64,000 nt of DNA from Marinobacter sediminum (GTDB taxonomy: Bacteria; Pseudomonadota; Gammaproteobacteria; Pseudomonadales; Oleiphilaceae), in contig NZ_JAGTWY010000001.1 of NCBI RefSeq assembly GCF_023657445.1, positions 372,001 through 436,000 of the forward strand, in the 5' to 3' direction. The notes under the pieces are model-generated. The model saw only the letters and a list, made by a program, of their open reading frames with translations. It was not told the origin of the DNA and searched no databases. Both the position numbers and the translations under genes were made by a program. Below, in pieces: positions 35,212 through 43,243 of this stretch; the first letter of the stretch is position 1; every line of letters begins with the position of its first letter.

Positions 35212-35982
35212 ATGTCCAAAATGTTGTCTCATAACGCTCATGTTCTGGGCTCGGTCGCTACCTCTTCGTTGACAGGCTGGCGTGGTTGCCTGGTGGTGAA
35301 GCATGTGCCCCAACCGGAAAAGCCGATCGTGCTCTACGATATGGAAGGCTGCCCATACTGCCGCCGGGTCCGTGAAGCCCTGACCGCTCTGAACCTGGAT
35401 GTGGAAATCCGCCCCTGTCCAACAGGTGGTTCGGTGTTTCGGGAGCAGGCCGAGGCGCTTGGTGGCAAACAGCAGTTTCCGTTGCTGGCGGACCAGAACA
35501 CCGGCGTGGTGATGTATGAGTCTGAGGAGATCATTGAGTATCTTTTCCGTCAGTACGCCGGGGGGCCAGTGCCCAAATATTACCGGGGCCGGGTCTGGCA
35601 GCCGGTTCTGGGTTCGGTGGCCTCCGTGACCAGTGCCATGAGGGGGCTGCGGGCCAGTCCCGGGAAGCGGCCGGAGCAACCGCTGCATTTGTGGAGCTTC
35701 GAGGGCAGCCCGTTTTCGCGACTGGTGCGGGAGAAGCTGTGCGAGCTGGAAATCCCCTATACGCTCCATAACCTTGCAAAAGAGCACTGGTCAGAGCTCG
35801 GGCCAGCGAAGCAGCGCATCAAGCCGGGGCCATATACGCCCATTCCGGGTGGCAAACGGGATGCGTTCTTTCAGGTGCACAAGCGGGTTCAGGTGCCTTA
35901 TCTGGAGGATCCCAATACTGGGGAAGGGCTGTTTGAGTCCTCTCGGATTCTGAAATACCTGGATCGTGAGTACGGGAACTGA
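35212..35982 (+). CDS. Tandem thioredoxin-fold / GST N-terminal protein
   Basis: The 256-residue product has two consecutive GST_N/glutaredoxin-like domains instead of the usual GST_N plus helical GST_C. The first (about 35-115) has the redox motif CPYC at 47-50. The second (about 158-250) has GSPFSRLV, where the Cys pair is replaced. Both show the QFPLL or VPYLEDPNTG cis-Pro region that binds glutathione. Start at ATG 35212 behind AAGG. A glutathione-dependent thiol role is likely; the partner is unknown. Confidence 0.87.
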   Translation: MSKMLSHNAHVLGSVATSSLTGWRGCLVVKHVPQPEKPIVLYDMEGCPYCRRVREALTALNLDVEIRPCPTGGSVFREQAEALGGKQQFPLLADQNTGVVMYESEEIIEYLFRQYAGGPVPKYYRGRVWQPVLGSVASVTSAMRGLRASPGKRPEQPLHLWSFEGSPFSRLVREKLCELEIPYTLHNLAKEHWSELGPAKQRIKPGPYTPIPGGKRDAFFQVHKRVQVPYLEDPNTGEGLFESSRILKYLDREYGN

Positions 35983-36015
35983 CCTGTTTGTAGGACTGTC
36001 AGCCATGAAGTAGCC

Positions 36016-36124
36016 GCGCGAGCGGGTCATCCCTTTGCCAGACACGCCGTAAATACTTCCATGTAGGCTCGGTCGGGCCATCCCTGGCCCTCCACGGTCT
36101 GTCAAAGGGATGACCCGCTCGCGC
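36016..36124. repeat. Cloverleaf-type palindromic repeat, copy B
   Basis: Arms 36016-36043 and 36097-36124 pair over 28 bp with one mismatch. The interior has TAC-TTCCAT-GTA (36054-36065) and GGGCCA-TCCC-TGGCCC (36075-36090), matching the two interior hairpins of copy A in position. It lies between the GST gene (stop 35982) and the Tat-exported reductase gene (start 36177), both rightward. Confidence 0.85.
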
Positions 36125-36176
36125 TTTAGGGCCACGTGCTATTCGCAATGAAATTCATGGCAGTGGGGCAGCAGGT

Positions 36177-37112
36177 ATGAAGAATCGGTTTACTCGAAGG
36201 CAGTTTCTAGTTAGTTCCGGATTGGTAGGATTAGCACTGACATCCCCTCGCATATTGGCGAACATGGCAGGGAATCCCTCTTCTTCACCCATCACCCGCC
36301 GGATTCCCGGAACCAACGAAACCATTCCGGCGATCGGCATGGGTACCTGGATCACCTTCAATGTGGGTGGCGACACGCAGCTGGTTGAGCAGCGCACCAG
36401 GGTTCTGAAAACCTTTTTCGATCTCGGCGGCACGGTTGTGGATGGCTCTCCCATGTACGGCAGCGCCTCTGATGTGGTGGGTGAGGCGCTGAATGCGCTG
36501 GATGCACATGACCGGATTTTTGCGGCCACCAAAATCTGGACTGGCGACGAGTCGGAAACCCGACAGGCGGCGGCGCGTTCCCAGCAGCGTTGGGGCGTTG
36601 AGCGGTTTGATCTGTTACAGGTGCACAATCTGCTGGGCTGGCAAGGGCATCTTGAAACGTTGAAACAGATGAAGTCGGACGGGGAGGTGCGATATATCGG
36701 TATCACGACTTCCCACGGTCGTCGCCATGGTGATTTCGAGCGGTTTATGGAGCGTGAACCGCTGGATTTTGTGCAGCTGACTTATAACGTCCTGGATCGT
36801 GAGGTCGAGGATCGTTTGCTGCCCCTGGCAGAGGAACGGGGAATCGGGGTGATTGTAAACCGGCCGTTCAAGGGTGGTTCGCTGTTTCGCCGATTCCAGT
36901 CGGAGCCTTTGCCTGAGTGGGCTGGTGAGGCTGGCGTCAGTAATTGGGCAGAGTTCTTTCTCAAGTACATCATCTCCCACCCAGCGGTGACCTGTGCGAT
37001 TCCGGCCACAAGCAAGGTTGAGCACATGAAGGAAAATATGGGCGCACTCTACGGGGCCCTGCCAAACCCGGAGCAGCGTCGGCGGATGGCGAATTACGTG
37101 AGGTCCCTGTGA
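36177..37112 (+). CDS. Tat-exported aldo/keto reductase
   Basis: The 311-residue product has a twin-arginine signal (RRQFLV at 7-12, then a hydrophobic stretch), so it is probably exported folded to the periplasm. The body is aldo/keto-reductase-like, with GMGTWITF, DGSPMYGSA (Asp and Tyr positions), AATKIW (Lys) and LLQVHN (His replaced in the usual HW site). The C-terminal NADPH loop is present. Substrate unknown. Its stop overlaps the GTG of the next gene by four bases. Confidence 0.87.
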   Translation: MKNRFTRRQFLVSSGLVGLALTSPRILANMAGNPSSSPITRRIPGTNETIPAIGMGTWITFNVGGDTQLVEQRTRVLKTFFDLGGTVVDGSPMYGSASDVVGEALNALDAHDRIFAATKIWTGDESETRQAAARSQQRWGVERFDLLQVHNLLGWQGHLETLKQMKSDGEVRYIGITTSHGRRHGDFERFMEREPLDFVQLTYNVLDREVEDRLLPLAEERGIGVIVNRPFKGGSLFRRFQSEPLPEWAGEAGVSNWAEFFLKYIISHPAVTCAIPATSKVEHMKENMGALYGALPNPEQRRRMANYVRSL

Positions 37113-37819
37113 GTGGTGAGGATTGGCTGAGTTATTCGCTCCAGGATTTTGTGATGTTCGGGCCGCAGGTGTTTCTGCGGCTGTTTGTTCGGATCAATCA
37201 GGACCTCTGGCCCTGGCAACTGTTGGCTGTGGTGGTTGCCGTGGGTATGCCGTTACTGCTTCTGCAACGGGATCTTCGTGCCTCGCGTTTGGCTGTTGGA
37301 CTGATGGCTGCGGCCTGGGCGAGCAGTGGTTACGGATTTCTGGTGGGCTACTTCGGACCCATTAACTGGCCAGCGGCGTGGTTTGGCTGGGCCTTTGTTG
37401 CGCAGGGCGGCCTGCTTGCAGCCGCAGCGCATTTCGGGGGTGTCCATGGGCAAACGCTGCGAGCAAAGCAGCTCGCGCTCTTCTGGCTGGCAGCTGTGTG
37501 TGGTTTGCCCTGGTTGGTAGTGGCTGATACCGGCGATTGGCAGTCGGTGGCGCTCTTTGGCGTGGCGCCAGGCACAACAGCCGCCGCCGGCGCCCTGGCT
37601 CTTGCTCTGATGACAGGGCCCTGGCGTTGGCTTTATCTGCCGCTGCTGGTGCTGTGGAGTCTGTTCAGCGCGGCCATGTTCTGGGTGTTGCAAACCTGGT
37701 GGTTGCTCATTACCCCACTGGCCACGCTGCTGCTGGCTGGCGCCGGGTTGTGGCTCAGTCCCAGTCCGGGGCAAAGCCCGGGTTTGCAATCCGCTCGCCC
37801 CGATCCAGCTCGTCAATAG
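37109..37819 (+). CDS. Polytopic membrane protein, DUF6064-like
   Basis: The 236-residue protein has about seven hydrophobic segments and starts with GTG at 37109, inside the stop of the Tat-exported reductase gene, with GAGG upstream; the two are coupled. The stretch GYFGPINWPAAWFGWAFVAQG resembles DUF6064 membrane proteins; I call that tentative. Pairing with an exported reductase suggests a membrane partner for it. The last 65 bp run antisense over the end of the next leftward gene. Confidence 0.7.
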   Translation: MSGEDWLSYSLQDFVMFGPQVFLRLFVRINQDLWPWQLLAVVVAVGMPLLLLQRDLRASRLAVGLMAAAWASSGYGFLVGYFGPINWPAAWFGWAFVAQGGLLAAAAHFGGVHGQTLRAKQLALFWLAAVCGLPWLVVADTGDWQSVALFGVAPGTTAAAGALALALMTGPWRWLYLPLLVLWSLFSAAMFWVLQTWWLLITPLATLLLAGAGLWLSPSPGQSPGLQSARPDPARQ

Positions 37820-38564
37820 CCCGGATTTCGTCTTCGCTCAGTTTGATGTTCAACGCATCCAGGTTCGCTTTCTGGTGAGCTGAGCGGGTAGATGAAGGAA
37901 TCGGCACGACGCCACGGGCGGCTACCCAGGCAATGGCGATCTGGGCCGGCGTTGCGTTATGTGTTTGGCCGATCCGCTGCAGGGTTTCGTCTTCCATCAC
38001 CTTGCCAACAGCAAGAGGCATGTAGCCTGTCACGGTAATGCCGAGCTTCTGGGCATGCTCCACGACTTTACGGTTGGCCAGGAACGGATGTACTTCTACC
38101 TGGTTGGTGAATATGGCGCCTTCGCCGAGGATTTCCTTCGCCTTGTCCATCTGGGCGCAGGTGAAGTTTGAAATGCCGATGTGATCGGTAAGGCCTTCCC
38201 GTTGCGCGTCCCGCAAAGCCCCCAGGTATTCTTCCATGGCCACTTCGTCGTCCGGAGACGGCCAGTGAATCAGGGTGAGATCCACATGGTCGGTTTTCAG
38301 ACGGGCGAGGCTGTCATGCAGGCTGTTGATCAGGTCACTTGCACGTAGCTGGTCGTGCCAGATTTTCGTAGTGAGGAAAATCTCGCGGCGGGGGATGCCG
38401 CTGGATGTAATGCCATCGCCGACTTCCGCTTCGTTCCCGTACATCTGGGCAGTATCAATGTGCCGGTAACCCAGCGACAGGGCACTTTTAACCGCATCCC
38501 GTGCGTCATTACCCTTCAACCGGAACGTTCCCATGCCGATGCTCGGAAGTGTGCTGAACGACAT
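37755..38564 (-). CDS. Aldo/keto reductase, 2,5-diketo-D-gluconate reductase-like
   Basis: The 269-residue product has the full AKR tetrad: Asp and Tyr in HIDTAQMYGNE, Lys in LTTKIW and His in LIHWPSP, with the NADPH loop IPSSTRSAHQKAN near the C-terminus. The length matches DkgB-type enzymes. I chose ATG 38564 because a GGAGGAAA site lies 4-11 bases before it; an upstream in-frame start would add 74 unconserved residues. Likely a cytoplasmic NADPH-dependent aldehyde/ketone reductase with broad specificity. Confidence 0.9.
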   Translation of the reverse strand: MSFSTLPSIGMGTFRLKGNDARDAVKSALSLGYRHIDTAQMYGNEAEVGDGITSSGIPRREIFLTTKIWHDQLRASDLINSLHDSLARLKTDHVDLTLIHWPSPDDEVAMEEYLGALRDAQREGLTDHIGISNFTCAQMDKAKEILGEGAIFTNQVEVHPFLANRKVVEHAQKLGITVTGYMPLAVGKVMEDETLQRIGQTHNATPAQIAIAWVAARGVVPIPSSTRSAHQKANLDALNIKLSEDEIRAIDELDRGERIANPGFAPDWD

Positions 38565-38684
38565 ACTTTCCTCCTGTTCGATCTGTGTATTCGTTAGATG
38601 GTGCCGGCTCTCTGGTTCTTCAAGTGGCCGGCGGGTATCATCGGCGCTGAATTGACGCGACCCGCTAAACCGAGAGTAAGAGTT

Positions 38685-39098
38685 ATGTATACCGGCCAAT
38701 GCCTGTGCGGCGATATCACCTTTGAATACGACGGCCCGCTCGGACCGGTTGCCTTGTGTCACTGCAGCCAGTGCCGCCGAGCCCATGGCAGTGCGTTCTC
38801 TGCCAGCTCTCCGGTCCAGAAAATCCGCTTCCGTTTCCTGTCTGGCGAAGCGCTCGTGACCGAGTTTGAGTCCCGGCCTGGCAAATACCGGGCCTTCTGC
38901 AGCCGTTGTGGCAGCCAGCTTTACAGCCGGGTAGATGCCATCCCGGGGATTCTTCGCCTGCGGGTTGGTGTGATCAACGAACCCCTTGGCAAGGGCCCGT
39001 CACAGCATGTTTACGTGGGCTCAAAATCAGACTGGTTCGAGATTACCGACGACATTCCCCAGTTCGAAAAAACCGAAAGAACCAACGATCCTCACTGA
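38685..39098 (+). CDS. GFA-family zinc-binding protein (Gfa-like)
   Basis: The 137-residue product has the cysteine pattern of the glutathione-dependent formaldehyde-activating (GFA/CENP-V) family: GQCLCGD, CHCSQCRRAHGS and FCSRCGS, which bind two zincs. Few members have proven formaldehyde activity, so the function stays open. ATG 38685 is preceded by GAGAGTAAGAG. Its last seven bases overlap the convergent sugar dehydrogenase gene. Confidence 0.88.
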   Translation: MYTGQCLCGDITFEYDGPLGPVALCHCSQCRRAHGSAFSASSPVQKIRFRFLSGEALVTEFESRPGKYRAFCSRCGSQLYSRVDAIPGILRLRVGVINEPLGKGPSQHVYVGSKSDWFEITDDIPQFEKTERTNDPH

Positions 39099-40213
39099 GC
39101 CGGAACCAACCGGTGAACCTTCCCGTTCGAGGCATCGGTCAGGAGCCACAGGGCTCCGTCCGGTCCCATCCGCACGTCACGGATGCGTTCCCCGAAATCC
39201 GTCAGAAGATCTTCTTCCTCGCGCACAATGTCATCCGTAATCCTGAGGCGGACCAGCTTCCGCAGCTTGAGTGCGCCCACAAATAAATCGCCCTGCCACT
39301 CGGGGATCAGAGACCCTGTGTAGAAGGCCATGCCCGAGGGCGCAATGGATGGATCCCAGTAGTGCAGAGGCTGGGCCATGCCCTCTTTCCGGGTGTCCAG
39401 GGTGATCGGGAGTCCCGAGTAATCGATGCCGTAGGTGATTTCAGGCCAGCCATAATTGGTGCCGGCGCGAAGGATGTTGATTTCGTCTCCGCCACGGGGG
39501 CCGTGTTCGTGAGTCCAGATGTCACCAGTGTCCGGATGCACGGTCATGCCCTGGATATTGCGATTGCCCCAGGTGTAAAAGGTGTCGTTAATGCGTGAAT
39601 TATTCAGCCCGGGGTTCCCGGGGGCAGGTTCGCCGTTCACGGTCATCCGGTGAACGCCACCGGCATCGTCGGCTGTGTCCTGGGCCCGATCCATTTCGCC
39701 CCGGTCACCAACGGCAACGTAAAGGTAGCCACTGCTGTCGAATGCCATCCGCCCGGCGAAATGCCGAGTGCTGCCGGAGCGGGGCAGGGCTTCAAAGATC
39801 ACCTCAACGTTTTCCAGTCGGTCCTGTTGTAATGTCGCTTTGGCAACCCTCGTGGTCATGCCACTGCCGGTTCGGTGGGCATAACTCAGGAACAGTGTTC
39901 GGTTGTCGGCAAACGCGGGATGTAAAAGCACATCGAGAAGGCCGCCCTGGCCCGAGACGACCAGTTCTGGTAACCCGGAGATGGCGTCGGCCTCCAGCGC
40001 ACCATCCCGAATCATCCGCAGTCTTCCGGCTCTTTCGGTTACCAACGCGGAACCATCCGGAAGGAAGGCGAGGCTCCATGGATAGGCTAGCCCGGCGGCA
40101 ACGGTTTCCAGCCGGAACTCCAGGCGATCGGACGAGAAGGTCTGGCCAACAGCCAAGGGTACGCTCGCAAGAAAAAGGCTGCATGTCATCGCCAGATGTT
40201 TGAATGGGCCCAT
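39092..40213 (-). CDS. PQQ-dependent aldose sugar dehydrogenase (soluble, YliI-type)
   Basis: The 373-residue product has a signal peptide (LAMTCSLFLASVPLAVGQ) and the soluble glucose-dehydrogenase beta-propeller hallmarks: GLAYPWSLAFLPDG, GQGGLLDVLLHP, FAGRMAFDSSGYLYVAVGDRG, GNRNIQGM, EHGPRGGDEIN and NYGWPE. It would oxidise aldoses in the periplasm with PQQ. ATG 40213 follows a GGGAGG site; an in-frame ATG at 40249 lacks one. No PQQ-synthesis genes are in the window. Confidence 0.9.
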   Translation of the reverse strand: MGPFKHLAMTCSLFLASVPLAVGQTFSSDRLEFRLETVAAGLAYPWSLAFLPDGSALVTERAGRLRMIRDGALEADAISGLPELVVSGQGGLLDVLLHPAFADNRTLFLSYAHRTGSGMTTRVAKATLQQDRLENVEVIFEALPRSGSTRHFAGRMAFDSSGYLYVAVGDRGEMDRAQDTADDAGGVHRMTVNGEPAPGNPGLNNSRINDTFYTWGNRNIQGMTVHPDTGDIWTHEHGPRGGDEINILRAGTNYGWPEITYGIDYSGLPITLDTRKEGMAQPLHYWDPSIAPSGMAFYTGSLIPEWQGDLFVGALKLRKLVRLRITDDIVREEEDLLTDFGERIRDVRMGPDGALWLLTDASNGKVHRLVPAQ

Positions 40214-40289
40214 CAGAACCTCCCCGAAGTCATCGTAAAAGTCAGTCAACTCGCCTGGTGTCGAGAATATTTCAGGATAGCACCTACTA

Positions 40290-40436
40290 TTATCTGTCGC
40301 CGCTGGAGCGATAGTGAAAGCTTACTTTTTCGAAATGGACGTCGACTTTGACGGGCCCCTTCAAAGGCTGGCGCGCTTCATCGTGCACGTGCACCGGCTT
40401 GGCCAACAGGTCCAGAACGCGGCGGGGAACCGCCAT
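40290..40436 (-). pseudogene. Remnant of an ABC exporter gene (48-codon frame)
   Basis: Leftward from ATG 40436 (just 6 bp after the yaiI stop) a 48-codon frame ends with TAA at 40290. The peptide contains RRVLDLLAKPV, a GP turn and VDVHFEKVSFHYRS. That is the pattern linking the transmembrane domain to the start of the ATPase domain in MsbA-type ABC exporters (usually FENVSFRY). Everything before and after, including Walker A, is missing. I read it as a decayed internal fragment. It could also be expressed as a tiny protein after yaiI. Confidence 0.5.
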
Positions 40437-40442
40437 GTTCAA

Positions 40443-40895
40443 TCAGTGTTTACGATTGCGTTGCAGCCAGCGGTCCAGTTTGTCGGCGAATTCTTTGCGG
40501 TCGGTCTGGCTGAAGGGTGGGGGGCCACCGGTAACCTCGCCGGCGTTTCGCATTTCTTCCATGAAGTTGCGCATGGCCAGGCGCTGGCGGATGTTTTCTT
40601 TGGTGAACGCCTGGCCCCGTGGGTTGAATACGTCCGCGCCTTTTTCGATGGCTTCGGCGGCCAGAGGGATGTCCTGCGTGATCACCAGGTCGCCCTCGGT
40701 CATCTGGTCCATGATTTCGTTGTCTGCCACGTCGAAGCCCTGAGGTACCTGCCGGCGCTGGATGTATTGGCTGGGCGGCAGGGTAATGGCGTGGTTGGCG
40801 ATGAAGGTCGTCTGGACCTGCCAGCGAGTAGCCGCACGGCAGAGGATTTCCCGAATGGGTACGGGGCAGGCGTCGGCGTCGACCCAGATTGGCAT
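40443..40895 (-). CDS. YaiI/YqxD (DUF188) family protein
   Basis: The 150-residue product begins IWVDADACPVPIREI, the hallmark of DUF188, a PIN-like fold with conserved acidic residues, and later has VITQDIPLAAEAI and DVFNPRGQAF. The ATG at 40895 has AAGGAA seven bases upstream; this stretch also reads as an in-frame start at 40910. The length equals E. coli YaiI. The function is unknown; a nuclease role is suggested by fold. Confidence 0.9.
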   Translation of the reverse strand: MPIWVDADACPVPIREILCRAATRWQVQTTFIANHAITLPPSQYIQRRQVPQGFDVADNEIMDQMTEGDLVITQDIPLAAEAIEKGADVFNPRGQAFTKENIRQRLAMRNFMEEMRNAGEVTGGPPPFSQTDRKEFADKLDRWLQRNRKH

Positions 40896-41005
40896 GGTTG
40901 GTTCCTTCATTGGTTTGTTGTCTTCGCGGAGTTTAACGGTTGTTGATGTGAGCTTGGTAGTTGATTGCCACGTAAAGCTCTATATGCCTGTTGGTTTTGG
41001 TGGCT

Positions 41006-41113
41006 GAGACATCGAGAGGGTTCTTCCAAAAACCGCTACGAACACATCCATGTGGGCTTGTCTCCGGCCTTCCCTGGCCTCCGACATTTTTGGAAGAACC
41101 CTCTCAATGTCTC
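41006..41113. repeat. Cloverleaf-type palindromic repeat, copy C
   Basis: Arms 41006-41032 and 41087-41113 pair over 27 bp with one mismatch. The interior holds CACATCCATGTG (41043-41054, identical to copy A) and GGCC-TTCCCT-GGCC (41066-41079). It lies in the 289-bp gap between the divergent yaiI and histidine-phosphatase genes. The rest of the gap shows no gene. Confidence 0.85.
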
Positions 41114-41184
41114 GATTCGAAACCGCGGGCAGTTCCGCGCCGTCTCAGGTTTGCCGGCTAAGGTTTTCAGCAGGAGTAATAGTT

Positions 41185-41757
41185 ATGTCTCTGAGAATGT
41201 TGGTTTCAGGAATACTGGCTTTTGTTATCTCGCTTCCGTCGCTCGCAAACGACGGCAACTCTGATGCCTGGAAAGCCCTCCGCGAGGGTAACGCGGTTCT
41301 GATGATGCGCCATGCGCTGGCGCCGGGCACGGGCGACCCGGCGAACTTCAAGCTGGGTGATTGCAGCACCCAACGGAATCTTAATGAGACTGGGCGGGAG
41401 CAGGCGCGGTCCTGGAAGCCGTTTCTGGCAGAACACGGCATCACCGAGGCGCGGGTTTTTTCCAGCCAGTGGTGCCGTTGTATGGATACCGCAACGGAGT
41501 TGAACATGGGGGAGGTGACCGGGTGGGCCCCGCTGAATTCGTTCTTCCAGAGCCGGGGCGATGGGCCGGATCAGACTCGCGAAACGATTGAGGGCGTGAA
41601 CGAGTTGCCGCCAGGTGCGCCGGTGATCATGGTTTCCCACCAGGTTAATACAACGGCGCTGACCGGGATTTATCCGTCGTCCAATGAGGGGGTGATTATT
41701 GCCTTGCCGTTGTCGGACTCGCCCGAGGTGCTTGCCCGGGTTTCGCCGGGGCGTTGA
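41185..41757 (+). CDS. Exported histidine phosphatase
   Basis: The 190-residue product (ATG 41185, AGGAG at 41172-41176) has a signal peptide of about 22 residues and a histidine-phosphatase domain with VLMMRHALAPG (RH motif), the DCSTQRNLNETGREQA region and MVSHQVN with the second His. Periplasmic members of this branch resemble SixA/Ais-like phosphatases. The substrate is unknown. Stands alone and rightward, downstream of repeat C. Confidence 0.87.
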   Translation: MSLRMLVSGILAFVISLPSLANDGNSDAWKALREGNAVLMMRHALAPGTGDPANFKLGDCSTQRNLNETGREQARSWKPFLAEHGITEARVFSSQWCRCMDTATELNMGEVTGWAPLNSFFQSRGDGPDQTRETIEGVNELPPGAPVIMVSHQVNTTALTGIYPSSNEGVIIALPLSDSPEVLARVSPGR

Positions 41758-41766
41758 TGGTATAAT
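41753..41766 (+). promoter_or_regulatory. Extended -10 promoter for yjdM
   Basis: TATAAT at 41761-41766 is a perfect -10 preceded by TGG (extended -10, TGN), directly after the histidine-phosphatase stop. Transcription would begin near 41773, leaving a leader of about 25 bases before the ATG at 41798. No good -35 lies at 17 bp, as is usual for extended -10 promoters. Confidence 0.65.
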
Positions 41767-41797
41767 CCTGTTCCCATTCAATTAACAGGAAATGATA

Positions 41798-42136
41798 ATG
41801 TCCCAGCTTCCTCCTTGCCCCCAGTGTGGTTCTGAATACACCTACGAAGATGGCGTTCAGCTTGTGTGCCCGGAATGTGGCCATGAATGGACAGAAGCCG
41901 AAGCGGCTGAGGCCGAGGCGGGCAAGGTGATTCGTGATGCCAACGGCAATGAACTGCAGGACGGTGATACAGTCACAGTGATTAAAGACCTTAAAGTGAA
42001 GGGCTCCAGTTCGGTGGTGAAAGTGGGTACCAAGGTGAAGAGCATCCGCCTGGTGGAGGGTGACCACGATATCGATTGCAAAATTGACGGTATCGGTGCA
42101 ATGAAGTTGAAGTCGGAATTCGTCAAAAAGGTTTGA
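41798..42136 (+). CDS. yjdM: YjdM/PhnA-type zinc-ribbon protein
   Basis: The 112-residue product has an N-terminal zinc ribbon (CPQC and CPEC, residues 7-10 and 26-29) followed by the conserved YjdM (PhnA) C-terminal domain ([23 protein letters not shown]). The name PhnA is historical and not linked to phosphonate use. ATG 41798 is preceded by AGGAA; a start at 41792 is possible. The function is unknown. Confidence 0.93.
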   Translation: MSQLPPCPQCGSEYTYEDGVQLVCPECGHEWTEAEAAEAEAGKVIRDANGNELQDGDTVTVIKDLKVKGSSSVVKVGTKVKSIRLVEGDHDIDCKIDGIGAMKLKSEFVKKV

Positions 42137-42157
42137 CCAAGTCCGCGCGCCTTGGGC

Positions 42158-42179
42158 GCTGGCTGCCAGGGCAGCCAGC
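42158..42179. terminator. Hairpin between yjdM and the DUF533 gene
   Basis: GCTGGCTGCC (42158-42167) pairs with GGCAGCCAGC (42170-42179), a 10-bp stem that realistically forms eight pairs with a six-base loop. It lies between convergent genes but has no T-tract on either strand, so it may only protect RNA ends. Confidence 0.45.
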
Positions 42180-42227
42180 CTCCCCAGAGAGGGATTGACT
42201 GCGCTGCCCCCGGTGCACCGCAGAGTA

Positions 42228-42953
42228 TCAGCTGGTTGCGGTCTGGATCTGTTGCTCAAGTTCTCTGGCCATCCCCGCATCCAGGTTTAGAGCCGTCGCG
42301 AGCTGGTCAAGCCAGGCGCGCTCCATCGGGTTCTGCTCATCAATCATGACTGCGCTGACGATGTATATCTCCCGGCTGGCCTGAGGCGAATCTGCGTTCC
42401 GGGCCAGTGCGTTGGCATCCAGAGGTGCATCGAACTGTTGTTGAATCCAGGCATGCAGCTCGTCATCCGGTCCCAGGTTCTCAATCTCCCCGGTAAGCAA
42501 TGCGCGCTCGTTGGCATCGATATGGCCATCCGCCCGGGCAGCCATAATCATGGCCTGCAATATTTCCAGGCCACGCTGCTCCTGCGCCTGTCCCTGTAGC
42601 TGCTCCAGCGGTTGACCCTGCTGGGAGCCGGCTGGTTGCCCGCCGCTCTGGGTATTGGTTTGGTAGTTTTGGTAGGCTTTCCAGGCCAGTACGCCCACGC
42701 CCGCCAAAGCGCCGTATTTCAGAGCTTTTCCGCCCATCTTGCGGCCGCGTTTTGAGCCCAGCATCAGCCCCAGGGCACCGCCGCCCAGAAGGCTTTTGAC
42801 GTCAATCCCACTGCCGCCGCCAGAACTCTGTCCACCTGTGAAATGAGAGCTAAGGCTGTCCACCACCCCGTTGACACCCATTCCACCGCCTCCGCGTGAC
42901 TGACCGCCTTGGGCTTGATTCATCACCTGATTGAGGACCGACATCACATTCAT
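42228..42953 (-). CDS. DUF533/TerB-like inner-membrane protein
   Basis: The 241-residue product has a Gly/Ser/Gln-rich N-terminus (about 15-50), a short hydrophobic or amphipathic segment (LLGGGALGLMLGS, then ALAGVGVLAWKAYQ), a Gln-rich linker, and a C-terminal TerB-like helical domain (ILQAMIMAARADGHIDANERALL). This is the architecture of DUF533 (YebE-like) proteins. Related proteins respond to envelope stress; no mechanism is known. Stands alone. Confidence 0.88.
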   Translation of the reverse strand: MNVMSVLNQVMNQAQGGQSRGGGGMGVNGVVDSLSSHFTGGQSSGGGSGIDVKSLLGGGALGLMLGSKRGRKMGGKALKYGALAGVGVLAWKAYQNYQTNTQSGGQPAGSQQGQPLEQLQGQAQEQRGLEILQAMIMAARADGHIDANERALLTGEIENLGPDDELHAWIQQQFDAPLDANALARNADSPQASREIYIVSAVMIDEQNPMERAWLDQLATALNLDAGMARELEQQIQTATS

Positions 42954-43243
42954 TTTCCACTCCTGCCATTGGGTTCATTTGAAAGTTTCCAGAGCCATTC
43001 CGGCCGGGCAGCCTCGTTTGCTTCGTCAAGCCAGAGTTTCTCTATTGTCACGAAATCGAGGGAAAGGTTCCGTTGATCATTCCGTTGTCGTCGAGGCACT
43101 GTCCAGATCATGAATACTGCGTTATGGTAAGGGACTGAAAAATACGCCGGATTCAGATTCTTATGGAGCGGTGAATTAGCTACCTGTTGCTTCACCGGGT
43201 GGTTTCCCGCGTGTTTTTCCGCCACGACTCCCAAGGAATACCG

